Part shown: positions 10,223 through 22,448 of the stretch, in pieces
Layout of the letters: each line of letters begins with the position of its first letter
How positions within the stretch are numbered: position 1 is the stretch's first letter
NCBI RefSeq assembly: GCF_000004195.4
Contig: NC_030678.2
Location: forward strand, 36,437,701-36,501,700
Origin: Xenopus tropicalis
Taxonomy: Eukaryota; Chordata; Amphibia; Anura; Pipidae
Reading direction: 5' to 3'
DNA length: 64,000 nt
Position numbers and translations under genes: made by a program
Notes under the pieces: model-generated
Told to the model about the DNA's origin: nothing
The model's input: only the letters and a program-made list of their open reading frames with translations
Database searches by the model: none

Positions 10223-12891
10223 CTATTAAATAGTTACTGAATGTTATTAGCAAATGTACCTTTGTACCTTCGTGCTGAGCAGCAATGGCCGCCTGAAGGG
10301 CCTCTGTCACTGTGAAAATGTTTCCCCCACAAGAAGTGTGTGCTAATAGAACCCACACTCCGGTTGGGGAAACAATAGTTTAAAACAAAAATAATAAAAT
10401 AACCCCCACCAGACATGTGCTTTGTGCTATAGTAAATAAGCACTCTACTGTGCATAATATTGGGCCCTAAAAACTTTCACTTTCAAATGCATGGTTACCA
10501 TGAGCATGATGGAATGTATATGGAACCACCATTCGATTTACCCTAAAAAATAAATAAATAAAGTGAGTTAATTCAAAAAATGCATTTATGTTTTAAGGGA
10601 ATATAATAATTTGTGGTATATTTTACATGTTAATTTCCCTGGATATGGGCCGTGCCAATTGCCAAAAGTAACACCATTGTCCAAATGCGCTCTGTGAGAA
10701 GCATCCTGTGTCCCACACAGAGCCTTCTTTGAACAATCAAAACTGGGATAAACCATAAAACTTTATAGGTAATCTCAGGGTGAGGATGCTGAAGAAAAAA
10801 ATGGTCTGCTAAACAGTTTATAACAATAAACCATAGAGACATATGGAAACTTTATAGGCAGTTGTGAGTTGTATTTTTTCTCTCCTCTCCTCTTTCTCTC
10901 TCTTTATTTTCTTTTAATGGGGTAAATGCATTGAGACCCATTTGTACAACATGCCCAGGTGCATATGTGTGAGTATCAAAGAGTATATTGACTTTCTTTA
11001 TCTGTGATGTAGCTTGTGTGAAAAATCCATGCATATGTTACATATAAAGATTTGTGTTTTATTGCTGGCTTGGGAGCGACAATAAAAGGAATGCCATTCA
11101 TGTTGTGCATGTTATCGGATGTGGGTTGCTTGTAACGACACGGTTTAAAGGCAGGATAAAAATACTATCACACCACTACATCCATAATTTCCCAGTAATT
11201 GCACCTTCCTTGGCTTGATCCAGTCCATAAAGCCTATAACTGTACAGCATTTAGACAATTCAATTCCAACACCTCTTTCCTTAATACTTATGTATGTGCT
11301 TTCCGCTTCTGCCTTATTTTCTATTTCGCCATTCTACTGAAACATAAAATAAAGCACTGAGGATTCAGGAAAGCATTTGGCTTATGTTGCCAATAAGGTA
11401 GTCTTACTATTTAGTCATTTGCCTGACTTTTTTGTTGTGGGGAAAAGAGAAATAAAGACTCCTAATGACTGTTCTTTGTATTTCCATGCATTCCTGACAT
11501 TACTTATGAGCACAGTCATTTTTTAAGACCTTCAGGCTGTGGTTAGGGCCATTGAAATGATTTCCAACTGGTGTGTTTTTTACCACTCACAATGATGCTG
11601 TGTATTTGTTCTTCTGAGGTTTTGTCCGGTCTCTCTTATATAAAAGCCTCCTTTTTTGCATGTTGTTCTCTTCACTAAGTACCCCACACTGAAACAGGTG
11701 TAAAGGCTGCAAACAGCACATTCCTTTTATGTACAGGATGGTGTTGTGTTTGTTATGGTGTGTGGGAATGTTCACATAGATAGTGTGGGCTGTGATAAGA
11801 AACTTGTTACTATCGGTCTTCTTAAAAAAGGTGGGGGTCTAGAAATATATAGCTTCCAATATTAGTGAAGGATTTCTGTATGTATTTGCTTGGAGGATCA
11901 ATTTCAGACTATTGGCTTTATTTATCAGAATTTATATTTGTGAAATGTTCATTTTTTTTCTACTTTGAATTAACTTGAAATGTTAACAAATGTGAATGTC
12001 AACTGGTTTACTTTTGATCCCATCAAAATAAGTAGCATAGATAAGATATTCCAGCCAATTAAGAGCAGTCACACTCCCCTGTGCGATTGGTTCTCAGAAA
12101 CCATCACTATCAGTGACCTGCTCAGTGTGGGAATTTTTCCAGGGTTTTGAGAGAAACAAAAAAAGTTTTCCCGTCAACTAATCAGCAGGTAGTATTTACT
12201 TGGTGTCTTTTATTACATATTAAAGATGGTGTAGGAATATATTATATATAATTCTGAAATCACCCAAAACCAGGCTGGCCTGATTCTGGTTAAGCATGAA
12301 AGTGTGTGCCTGCTTGTTTGTAGAGGACATATTAATGTCTTCTGATTATGGGAAACAGCAATGTAGGAGTGTGATTATGGCTTTCCTACAAAGGTAGGCC
12401 AGACACTTTAGTGATAGTTATGGAAAGGAACCCTGTGAAGGAGTTCTTTAATGGCAGGGTAGTTCCTCTAGAACACTCTAAAAGTATGAGTTAGGGAGTG
12501 TGAGCAAGTTAGAGCAGTTGTTGGGGCCACCAAGGATAATATAGTGCAGGGGAGTTAACCAGATGAAAACCACTAAACTGTAGGCACTCCAGTGGTTGGG
12601 ACTCAGGGTAGTGTGTGAAATCCCTTGGAGCCAACACTGAGAGATTCTAGTATACTGGGTGTGATAAATACCCACGTGAAGCTATTGTGATGTAGTCATC
12701 TGCCATGAATATTCAGCGTACCAAGTAAAGTGCCTTCTTTCATTTACTTTGTTCTTCTGTTGTTGTTTTTCTATTGTTTACTGCTGTTCTGGACCAGCAA
12801 ATACTAAGCCATTAATGAACAGATTAATTTGAAGTGGGCCAAATGCAGAACCCTGGAGAACACTACTTCAATCCTACACAATCCTTTAGTC
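10223..12891. other. No gene seen; long unassigned stretch
   Basis: No motif-bearing frame or clear transposon end was found. A pyrimidine tract lies at 10869-10915. The text near 12170-12200 (aatcagcaggtagtattta) recalls 59691-59716 and may be a shared old repeat. Confidence 0.45.
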
Positions 12892-12899
12892 ATCATATC

Positions 12900-13261
12900 T
12901 AGTGATGGGCGAAATGTTTCGCGAGGCATGGCTTCGCGGCGAATTTCCGCGTTTCGCCATTGGTGGATTGTTTCACGAAACGGATTAAAGAATTCGCAAA
13001 AAAATTTGCCGCACGTCCAAAAATTGTCACCGGCATCAAAAAATAATAGTTGCGGGCATCAAAAGAATAGCCGTGTGGTGAAATAATAGCCGCGTGACAA
13101 AATAATAGCCGTGCGACAAAATAATAGCCATGCGACAAAATAATAGCCGCGGGCGACAAAACAATAGCTGTGGGCGACAATTTTTTTGCTGCATAACATT
13201 TTCGCCATTTCGCAAATTTTTCGCCATTTTGTGGATCTTTTGACAGATTCGCTCATCACTA
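12900..13261. mobile_element. hAT-like MITE with 8-bp duplication
   Basis: Ends are TAGTGATGGGCGAAAT and GATTCGCTCATCACTA. The 8-bp duplication ATCATATC is perfect at 12892-12899 and 13262-13269, which is diagnostic of hAT-type insertion. The centre holds a degenerate tandem array (13045-13175). Frames running through it on the minus strand are artefacts of that array. Confidence 0.93.
13045..13175 (+). repeat. Degenerate 18-19 bp tandem repeat in MITE
   Basis: About seven units resembling gacaaaataatagccgtgc, differing mainly at CpG or TpG positions, as expected from decay of methylated CpG. Confidence 0.8.
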
Positions 13262-13269
13262 ATCATATC

Positions 13270-13871
13270 TTTATCTATGAACAGATTGCACCACCATGAC
13301 CAACAGACCTTAGTTTAGAAAGCAAGCAAATATGTGGCACTGTAGTAAACTGTAAGTATTTGTCTGACATAAACTGTCCCTCATAAAACCAATCAGAATA
13401 CTACTTACGATGTCATTCTCCAAGGCATAATCTTGATTTTGATCTCTTAATAACATTTCTCATAACATCCAAATGCCCGGTGGGCCCTGTACCCCCCAGT
13501 CCAACCCTGCCTGCATTCTTGTTTGTATTAATTTTGCTTAACAATTTGTATGGGCCTCACTTTCCATGCTAGCAGACCTGTAACACTGGCTCCTTTATGC
13601 TTTATATGCGGTATATAACCCCTGTACCCAAAATTATTATGTTTTTAGCTGATATATTATTGTCCTAATTTAAATTAATGATCTTAAAGTGGTTAAATAT
13701 GCTTTCGTGAGGTGACTTTGTTGCCCCGTTGTAAGTTTCATTTTAGCAATATACATAAAACGACACAATATTGCGGTCATTGTTAGCAAGTTGTTTCATT
13801 GCTTGCACATTTGTAATTGCTAAATGCTAATGATCTGTAAGATTGCTAAATGCTAATGTAACACCATTTCT
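13270..13871. other. No gene seen; one MITE end
   Basis: A short hAT-like right end (gtgggccctgtacccc to ccaaccctg) lies at 13472-13509. The remainder is unassigned. Confidence 0.35.
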
Positions 13872-14135
13872 GGTTGGGATACATATCCAGAAAGCCGTTA
13901 TCCAGAAAGTTCCAAAGTATTAGAAGGCCATCTCCCATAGACTCCATTTTAATGAAAGTTAAAAATTATTTTCTTTTTCTCTGTAATAATAAAACAGTAC
14001 CTGTACTTGAACCCAACTAAGATATAATTACCCCTTATTGGAGACAAAACAGTCCTATTGGATTTAATTAATGTTCAAATGATTTATTAAAGAAAGGTCC
14101 CTTAGCCGCAGGTCCTGATAATTCTGGATAACAGA
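13872..14135. mobile_element. CAGGTATGGG MITE, eroded ends
   Basis: Recognised from tatccagaaagccgttatcc, the ctctgtaataataaaacagt block at 13980-13999, and cctattggatttaattaatg. Both termini have lost the CAGGTAT sequence, so this is an old copy. Confidence 0.8.
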
Positions 14136-15548
14136 ATATATATTATTATTCCCTTCCAGAAGACTTGCATTAAATAAGCAGTCTTTTCTTTTACTGGAGC
14201 TAAACCTCGATCTTTCTTCCTTACATAAGGAGGAGTCATATAACATACAATTTACTTACCTATCGGCTTACAACATGTATCCATGTGTCTTCAGCCTTAT
14301 TCCCACTTCAGCTTCTTTTTTCATATTCGATTTACATACAAAATCACCCCTTCAAGATTTACTTCCTGTTATGTGAATTGTTGTATTGTATACAAATTAC
14401 ATCATTCTGCTCTTCCATTGACAATAACTCAAGGTTGAACATATTACCAGTCAAGATTCTAGCACTAGTGAACATTCATTTGAGATTGGTACCAGTTTGT
14501 TTACATATGCCAAGCCTACAGCCAAAGACTTTTTACCTTCCCTATTAATTATGCTATATACAAGTACTGTATTAAATGAAAAGAAAAGTAAAGAAATGGT
14601 TCTTTAATAGGTATATGAAACACTTTTTAAATGCAAGTCCCATGCATTTGTCTTAGTTTGAACAAAGAAGTATATTACCCCTTTCTTTCTACAGTAAATT
14701 AGAATTTTGTACTCAACTCAGTATCTAAAAGTGACATAATTAAATGACGATAGCAAATTGCTGCAAGCGAGATTGTCAAACAATGAAAATGATCCATGCA
14801 GTTTAAACTTTCACCTATTAAATACTCTCATCTAACTCAAGGCAGTTTTTTCTTTTTGTGGAAATTGGCCACATGGTTTGGCTTTTAAGCCCTTTTGAAG
14901 TATTTCTATAGGTCTATTTTTCTCCATTCAGGATCTGTTACAACACCCCAGGCTTTTGCTCTGTAGTGAAATCAATTAGTAAACATATTGCCTTAATGAA
15001 TTGTTCTTCTTTTTTATCTTTAGCTATACCTTAACATCTGTTTACGTAACATAAATATCACTTTAGTAATAATAACTGAAATAGATGAGATAGGTTTCCT
15101 AAAAGATATGTACAGAACCTGTACAGAACCAGTTGCACCTATCGTTTTCTCTTTGATTACAGTATATGCAATTCAGTAAAATGGGGCTAATTGTTCAAGT
15201 GCATTTAAAAGGTCAGGGTATATTCTCAATACACTTATTGGTTACAAAAACATACTGTACAATTCTTCAGACTTTATGACAATCTTTTTTAAACAACCTA
15301 AAATCAATAGTTATTAATCTATAATTGGAAATAATACAAAATATACTGCATAGAGACAGAGAGAAACACAAATTTCATGTAGACAATACCCTGGTCTGAT
15401 CCTTATTGCTATGGTGCCATCCACAAAGCTACTGCAGGAGACCTTATAATACCAGATTATAGTTATGGCTAAATATGATTTAACTAGCTTAATTAAGTCA
15501 GAGTTGTTGGCAAGTAGGAGCTGTTGGCTTGGAGCAAGTTCTAAAATT
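14136..15548. other. No gene seen; AT-rich, MITE-free
   Basis: About 1.4 kb without a transposon end or credible frame. Confidence 0.4.
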
Positions 15549-15850
15549 TAGGAATGCACCGAATCATCATTGTTTTAATTCGGCCAAATACCAAATCCTT
15601 CACAAAAGATTTGTTTGTATAGGAAAGCGAATCCAAGCCATAATTTAAATTTAAGACATTAAAAAACTGCATCCATTGAAAACAAATAATTTTTACATTT
15701 AGTTGTCCAAAGCTTTAAAGTCTTTAGAGTCTTTAAACTTTAAGATTTTGCATTCGGTTTGGTTGAACATTTATGATTGGTATGAAAACCTGCGTAATTA
15801 GGAATCTCACGCAGATTTCCTTCTTGATTGTCTGAGCATGAAATGGCCAA
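15549..15850. mobile_element. hAT-like MITE, left part
   Basis: Begins TAGGAATGCACCGAATC and contains ttcggccaaataccaaatcc, the start and subterminal words of a widespread vertebrate hAT-type MITE. A matching right end is not visible, so the right border is a guess. Confidence 0.45.
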
Positions 15851-15920
15851 ACACAAACTTGGTTTTCTGTGTCTTTGTTTAAATGACCATATTTTCAGGC
15901 TTACCGGGTAGGATCAGGAG

Positions 15921-16525
15921 TGTAGATAGAGAGACCCACGAGCGCCCCACACAGCCCCAAGCTCACCTGAGGATGGTACAGGGAGCTGAGGGAGTGACGA
16001 GTAGCCGGTGAGGCCGGAAACGAGGTACACAGGGATGAGACGAAGACTTGGTCAGGCAGATCTGGGTCGAGTCAGGCAGCAGAGGTTCTTAAACGATAAA
16101 CAGGCCAAAATTAGGAACAGAGAGAAGTCGGAAGGTCAAAAGCAGGGCAGGGTCAACCCGAGGTATCTGGGTACAGGAACAGGCTAGGTATCTTGGGAGT
16201 GGACCGTGATAACCAGGCACTGATAGGCATTGTAACCAGCCTTATATAGCCCAAGGGGGAAGCGTCAAGACGCACGCAATGCACATGACGTGCGTCAAGA
16301 CGCACGCCGTGTAAACGATATACGTGCACGTAATTTCGCCGTACGTGCTCGCAAAAAGTCGCCGTGCGTGCGACCCGTCTCAATGGATGCGCGCGCATAA
16401 TCGCGCGTGCACCAGGACGAGGCGCGCAAGTACGCACGACGCGACGGTTAGGTCGCGGCACGCACTGAGCGCCGAAAACCATGCCGACGGCGGACTGAGC
16501 GCCGAACACAGTAAGTATCCTTACA
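15921..16525 (-). mobile_element. CpG-rich LTR-like block (Gypsy-like)
   Basis: On the minus strand the block starts TGTAAGGATACTTAC and ends ATCTACA, TG...CA form. It then runs through a CpG-dense upstream part, a TATA-like gctatataaggc (complement at 16240-16251) and a cctgcctg-type pyrimidine-rich downstream part, the order U3, TATA, R/U5 expected of an LTR. No target duplication was found, and related text continues left to about 15905, so the ends are approximate. The 167-residue minus frame across it has no family motif. Confidence 0.45.
16262..16512. promoter_or_regulatory. CpG island within the LTR-like block
   Basis: My hand count gives about 44 CpG in 250 bp, many in gcgcgc and acgtgc contexts. 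The word gcgtcaagacgcacgc occurs twice (from 16263 and 16292). In a methylated vertebrate genome this density implies either recent arrival or lack of germline methylation. Promoter function is inferred only from the TATA-like motif just beside it. Confidence 0.5.
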
Positions 16526-16914
16526 CATATAATATAAGCAAAAACATCATCTGTAAGCCTATCTTGGCTTAAAATGGCTTTCCAGCTAGTAATAGCAGAA
16601 CATGGGTCAAACCGAAATCTCTTACCCTGATAGACCCTCCCTAAAGGGTTGTGCAATTATACTACTCTGCTGCTGTGTGGAAACAAAAATAGGATGCCAG
16701 AGGTTCTTGCAAACAAAAAAAGGCTTTATTATCAAATTATTTATTTATTTATTTATTAAGACTCACAAAGCAATAAGGTAGTATTATATGCGATCAGACA
16801 CAGTCACAGGGAGGGCAGGGTTGTAACACCACTGTGGAGATACAAGGCAGGTAACTGTTGTCCTGGATGCTAATGTCCTCAAGGGAGTCCAGGAGCAAAT
16901 GTAGGAACATCACT
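16526..16914. other. No gene seen; (TTTA)n microsatellite
   Basis: A (TTTA)n run spans about 16736-16760. The surroundings are unassigned. Confidence 0.5.
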
Positions 16915-17455
16915 TTAAAGGGGTGGTTCACCTTTGTCATAAAATGTATATATGGCTTTCGTATACAAACAAAGCATTTTTGAAATATACACGCATAACC
17001 AAAAATTAAGCATTTAGGAGATATTCACCTTGGTAATTCCCAGTGAACCACAATAAGCCTTTCTGAAGATTGGCCATACTGTCTCTCAGTCCTCCACAGT
17101 GGGGCTTCCATCATGAGCAGGTTGGACACAGCCAGTTTTAAGCACTGATGCACATGTTCACGTGCCTCTTCTGTCATCTATGCACCGACTCATTGGACTG
17201 CATCAGCGACTGCAGAAGCCTGAGCTCAACTTGAGTGTGATGAAAGCCCTGCTGAGGAGGACTGAGGAACGGTGTAAGCAATCCCCCTGCATCGCAACAG
17301 TCTTCAGAAAGGTTATTGTGGGTCACTGGGAATTAGCAAGGCGAGTAGCTCCTAGACTTTTCATTTTTGGTAATGCATATATATTGCAAACATGCTTCTT
17401 TTGGCACAGGAAAGCCATATATAAATGTAATTACAAAGGTGAACCACCCATTTAA
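16915..17455. mobile_element. T2/Kolobok-type MITE
   Basis: TTAA at 16915-16918 and 17452-17455 flank ends AAGGGGTGGTTCACCTTTG and CAAAGGTGAACCACCCAT, a long inverted pair fitting the AAAGGRR rule. Subterminal inverted text (accaaaaattaagcatt; tttttggtaatgc) continues inward. The 97-residue plus frame inside is not a known protein. Confidence 0.93.
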
Positions 17456-18651
17456 GGCTACCAGCTAGTGGTCTGGATCCCCTCCAGTAGAAACTGTTTA
17501 GGAAGCAATATGCTAAGCATCACTTTAGGCAAGTAATGCATAAGGAGAGATACCTCCAGCTATCAGTCCTTCGGAGGAACACAAGGCTTCTCTTTTTAGC
17601 TATACCTTACTATCTTACATTCCTAGAACGTACTACTGACACAACTAGTCCTGTAATCTGACTAAACCTCATTCACAGGGTCCCTGTTCCCCAACTTATT
17701 CTAGAAGGGTTGTCTCTCTCTAGGGCAGAACTCTGTACTGGGCATTGTTGACCCCAGGTTCTTCAGACACATCTAGATTCAGAAAATGGAAGGCTAAAGA
17801 AGAAGACCAGAGACAACCCTTTTCCAATCACTATAGTGACAGGAAGTGGTCACTAACTATATGGGCCAATAACTAAGATATTTAAATAAGACAACTTACT
17901 ATAGATACACAGGTTTCTGCCTAGTAACTAGGGAAATAGCACTTTTAGGGGATTTCCATCCATAGGGACTCTAAACACCAGGGGTCCCTACACACCCATA
18001 GGCACATAAATGCACAGTTTAATGTGAATAAAGCACCATACTGAGTATCATGCTTGTACATACACACACACACATATATATATATATATTGCTTAAAATT
18101 CATACAAACAATGACATTATTTTGGAACAGTAACAAATGTGTTTTTCAAATTGCAGGAATAATTTTGAGTACTTGCTGTTTTCAGGACAGGACAATTTAA
18201 GTTGGATATTTTATTTCAGTTTGATGTACTGTATAACTTTCTTTCCTGTAAGGATTTATTTATTTTTCTCCCTTACCACATATTTAAAACCATATCATTT
18301 TCAGAAATATTCCACCCTTTGTATATAAAACATTTTAAGTGAAATAAACTCATCCAGCCTTGTGTGAACTTTTCCCATTTGGTGACCTTCACAGACAAGA
18401 TCTTTTTCTTCATTTGTATCTATTTCCTATTTTAATAAGAAAGAAGTTTGCTAATATAAAAAAAGTATTTAGGGTCCACTAAACACAACCACTCAGCAGG
18501 GAACAATGGTGTTCTGCTGCTCAAAGGAGCCAAAAAAATTCTGCCAAATGGACATATCAATCCTTTTCGTTAAACTTTTATAACTGTGAGAAAAGGATTA
18601 CATAAATGAGGACCAATATATTTAATAGGGCTTGTATAGCATGTTGTATTT
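17456..18651. other. No gene seen; CA/TA microsatellite
   Basis: A (CA)n-(TA)n run lies at 18061-18090. Text on either side of the T2 copy (aggttcttgcaaac; aaaaggctttattatcaaa) could belong to an older retroelement, but no motif confirms it. Confidence 0.4.
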
Positions 18652-18961
18652 TTAAAGGAATAGTTCACTTTTAATTGAACTTCTAGAATGTTATAGCATC
18701 TTTTCAGTTGGTCTTCATTTTAATTATTTGCCTTCCTCTTCTGCTTCTTTCCAGCATGAAGTTTAAAATGCTATTTGGTTATTATATCTTTTATATATAT
18801 TGTTGTTATTGTTACTCTTTATTACTTACCTTTTTACTCAGACTCACTCCTTCACCAGTATATCATTGGGACTACTGCCTGGCTGCTAAGATAAACTGAA
18901 ACCTTGAAAGCTGCAGAACAGAAAGCTAAATAATTGAAAAAAATAAACAAATGAAGACTAA

Positions 18962-19248
18962 AGGTGGCCATGCATGCTAAGATCTGCTTGGTTGGCAAGG
19001 TCACCAAGCGAGCGGATCTTCTCCCCATATCACCACCTATGGGTGGGCAATATTGGGTTGATTCGGTCATTTGGCTCTGGGGTATAGGCGCCCATGGGTT
19101 CAGGGGGTGCATCACATAGCCGATGCGATCCCCAATCCGTCGAAAAATCAAACCTGCCCGATCGAGATCTGGCCTAAATTTGTTAGTGCCCATACACAGG
19201 CCTAATCGGTCTAAGGGACCAATATCGCCAGCTAGAACCTTAGAACCT
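18962..19248. mobile_element. Harbinger-like MITE in the T2 element
   Basis: Begins AGGTGGCCATGCATGC, contains gccaagcgagcggatctt-type text shared with 2741-3081, and ends in ...acct. TAA flanks it at 18959-18961 and 19249-19251, a TWA duplication as expected for PIF/Harbinger. The right terminal repeat is eroded or replaced (agaaccttagaacct). Confidence 0.75.
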
Positions 19249-19251
19249 TAA

Positions 19252-19568
19252 GGGGCATATTTTTCAATGTTAGAATTCAAGTTTTAGCTAAGATTTACAT
19301 TTTTTTGTGCTAAAACTCCCAAATTTGGATTCAGGTTTCTGAATTTGCAAGATTTAGTAAGTGCATAAAACTGAAAATGTAAAAATTTGCCATATAAAAG
19401 CTGGCGAGTTCATGTAGAACCAAAATTCAAGCGATTTTTGAGTTTTTGGAGCTGTGTTTAAGTTTTTTTTTTTACCTTTTTGACCAAATTTTTGAGATTT
19501 GTTTTAATAAATAAGCACACATTGAGTTTGGTGGGTTTTTAATTAAAAGCTTGATAAAAAGGCCTCCC
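19252..19568. mobile_element. AT-rich MITE abutting the previous one
   Basis: Ends GGGGCATATTTTTCAA and tgataaaaaggcctccc. TAA occurs at 19249-19251 and 19569-19571, so its left duplication is the right duplication of the neighbour. Internal text (aaaagctggcgagttcatgtagaa) is related to the element at 22812-23222. Confidence 0.65.
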
Positions 19569-19600
19569 TAAGTTAACATAAAGGTGAACTACCCTTTTAA

Positions 19601-20923
19601 ATTGTATACCAATCATTATTCTCGCACAAAAGATCTGTAGCTTGTTCATCTCTACCCATATGCAGATGTCAAGTACATCTTTTTGGAGCCTGGAAACCCG
19701 AACCTTTAGTTTACCTGCCGCTCCCTAAATTCAACAGACATTCTTGAAGTGCCTCTTTTTCACTTAAGGACTAATCCTGTCTGCAATATTATGTTTTCAA
19801 AGTCAGAAGATAGAACTTGCGCCCCAGCCCTTCTTGAGGTGGATCTTTCTTATTAAAGGGCAACCTTGAAATATAATCATAGTAAAGAGATCCTCTTTGC
19901 ATTATTGCTTCCCCAGGCTTTTAAACGATTATACTGTCTAGTTATGGTGCAACATGTGGGTTTCCAGACTAATTGTATTTATTTTTATAGGCCTTCATTT
20001 TGTATCTGTTAACAAATGTATGTTTTTATTACTTTCCTATATAAAGTGTTTGGTTAAAGTATTTCACAAGCACAGTTTTATTATTATATTCAAGCAAAAT
20101 AAATTGCTTCCTCAGAAGTCCATGATATGTCCACTGTCTGTTTAAGCATTTATTATAGCAAGGATTACAAAATAAATTGCTTTAATGCCTTTTAAACACA
20201 CACTCTGCATTCATAGGCCACTTGGTATAAACAAAAGTGCAAAAGTTTGTTTTTTAATTCAGATAAAAATTAAAACTATTAAAATAATTTCCTATTAGAC
20301 AGTTGATTTTCCTGGAATTTATTTTTTTTACCATAAGTTGTAGTTGTATTTTTTTTTATTATTAACATTTATTTTAGCTAAATTCCAATAAACTGTCTAT
20401 AGAAAAATTAAAGAATTGGGGAAAGCGTTGAAGAAATCATTTTAATTGTGGGTTTATGTGTAATAATTCAAATAGAAAATCTAGAGTTTGTCTTTAACAT
20501 GTAATGTAATTTCATTCCATCTAATCATTTATAAACATTTCTGCCCCAAATATCCTTATTTAACCCTGGCTAAGCCAGTTAAGTGGGGCAGTAATGCCTA
20601 GCGGTATCACTAAATGAAAGCAATAATATATAAGCTTTTTAGACCTCCTTTCATGACAAAAAAAATCTTCTCATACTAGGAAATCAAGACTAATTTATTA
20701 CTAATAAAATAGTATAATAGCTCTTCCTATAACATTAATCACAACAAGGCCTTATCCTTGAATAAACTGGAAGCCGACACAGTTGGAAGCCATGTGTATT
20801 TTTGAATTGAAGTTGGTTAATATAAGGAAAAACCAGGACCAAACAAAGCTCCGTTTCTGGATATGCAAAAATGTAATTTCAATAAAGCTGCAAAAAAAAT
20901 TTGATTTGATAGTGGAAAGTTGT
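19601..20923. other. No gene seen; AT-rich
   Basis: Unassigned AT-rich DNA with T runs around 20325-20360. No credible frame. Confidence 0.4.
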
Positions 20924-20931
20924 AACAGCAT

Positions 20932-21257
20932 TAGCGATGAGCGAATCTGTCCCATTTCACCGAAAAATTCACGAAATGGCAGCAAAATTCGCAAAATGGC
21001 GAAAAATCCACAAAATGTGTTTGTTATGTAATTTCTTTGTCACTTACGGCGTTTTTGTCGCCCACACCCATTCCGACGCACCCATGCCCTTTATTGATGC
21101 ACTCCCTACTTTTGTTCACGCCACTGCAACTTTTTTGATGCACAGCAAATTTTTCAGTGGCAAATTTTCTCGTAAGTTTTGTGAAACAATTCGCCAATGG
21201 CGAAATGCGGAAATTCGCTGTGAATCTATGCCTGGCCAAAAAATTTGCTCATCACTA
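20932..21257. mobile_element. hAT-like MITE with 8-bp duplication
   Basis: Ends TAGCGATGAGCGAATCTG and ATTTGCTCATCACTA. AACAGCAT is duplicated perfectly at 20924-20931 and 21258-21265. The overlapping frames (up to 123 residues) are repeat-derived and lack motifs. Confidence 0.93.
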
Positions 21258-21389
21258 AACAGCATAATTCATGTTTGTAAAAGATGTGTGAATCAACACT
21301 GGCTCTAGATTGACTTATATTTATGACTAAGTCAGAATCATCACCAGCCGGCTTTACCTGCAATAGTATCTGTATAGAATAATTGTTAT

Positions 21390-21712
21390 TAGTGATGACC
21401 AAATCTGCCCCACTTTGTTTTGCTGAAAAATTTGCGAAACAACAGGAAAATTACTGAAACTTGTGTGTCATGTTTTATGGAGCCACGCCCATTTTGACAT
21501 GACCACACACAATTTGAGGCAGCTGCGCCCATTTTGACATGACCACACACAATTTGAGGCAGCTGTGCCTATTTTGACATGAACTTTTTTGCTGTGCAAC
21601 AAATTTTTCAGCTGTGAATTTTCGGGGAAGTTTCGTGAAACAATTCACCAATGGCGAAATGCGAAAAATTCACTGCAAATCCATGCCTGGCGAAAAAATT
21701 TGCTCATCACTA
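21390..21712. mobile_element. hAT-like MITE with internal duplication
   Basis: Ends TAGTGATGACCAAATCTG and ATTTGCTCATCACTA, flanked by attgttat and attggtat (seven of eight). Inside, a unit of about 41 bp starting cgcccattttgacatgacca is repeated directly, with a third partial copy. Confidence 0.88.
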
Positions 21713-21872
21713 ATTGGTATTATAATTCATATTTGATTTGTATAAGGTGCTTTAAATCTCTTGAGTAATTTAGTTGCCCAAGTGCAAGGGTCAGCAAATC
21801 AGAGATTTTGAGTACTTGAGGGGTTATTAACTTGCTTGTAAACCTACTGTATATGTTAAAGCATTCATTTAT

Positions 21873-22448
21873 TTAAAAGGCAAAGTAAAGCCTATATTAA
21901 AGATAACTTTGCTTTGTTGAGCTTTAGGCAAAAGGGATTTTTTATTTGCATCCTGAATGTAACGATTATCCTCTACCTCTTAAGAAGAAAGAAAGGTAAA
22001 AACTAAGTAAGTTTTATCAGAAAGGTCTATGTAAATACAGCCATAAGCACTCACAGAAAAGCTGCACTGAGTCCTCTATCAAAAGAAACACAGGATTTCT
22101 TGTCTCCTTTTTTGTAAACATGTTCTTAGGGTTCTTAGAGAAAAATCCTTCATTCCCGGGGCCGAAGTCTGCACAGCGCTCCTGCTCCCTCCTCCCTCAA
22201 GAATGCTAAGAACTCCCTCCCCCCTCCCTTAGAAATGTGTTATCTGAGCTATAACGGCTAGAGCTGCAGCAGGAAGCTATGAAGACCAAGCTAAAATGGC
22301 AGCTGCTGTCTTAAACAAACAGAGAAATATTCTAGGGTTCTTTACCTATGGTAATGCTTTCTGCAGAATAAATATATTGTTCTAGGTAGCACTATTGTGG
22401 CAAATCTATTGGCAGTAAAATGCCAGAATGAATTTCCTTCTCCTTTAA
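21873..22448. mobile_element. T2/Kolobok-type MITE
   Basis: TTAA at 21873-21876 is followed by AAGGCAAAGTAAAG, and the right end TTTCCTTCTCC precedes TTAA at 22445-22448. The middle is moderately GC-rich with cctccctc runs. The target site and AAAGGRR-type ends place it in T2; the terminal inverted match is imperfect. Confidence 0.7.

Larger units (their letters stand above)
18652..19600. mobile_element. T2/Kolobok-type MITE with two insertions
   Basis: TTAA at 18652-18655 is followed by AAGGAATAGTTCACTTTTAA, and the right end is aaaggtgaactaccctt before TTAA at 19597-19600. The internal words cagttggtcttcattttaat and gctgcagaacagaaagctaa fit this abundant family. The element's own text is 18652-18961 and 19572-19600. 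Confidence 0.85.

Noticed and set aside
16153..16656. 167-residue minus-strand frame, Arg/His/Val-rich
   Set aside because: It runs through the CpG-dense LTR-like block, where few TA-containing stops occur. No gag, pol or host motif is present.
17162..17455. 97-residue plus frame that looks protein-like (LHQRLQKPELNLSVMKALLRR)
   Set aside because: It lies wholly inside a TTAA-bounded T2-type MITE and runs into its terminal repeat. No transposase motif is present.
20937..21308. 123-residue plus frame
   Set aside because: It is mostly the hAT-like MITE at 20932-21257 and reads out through its terminal repeat.
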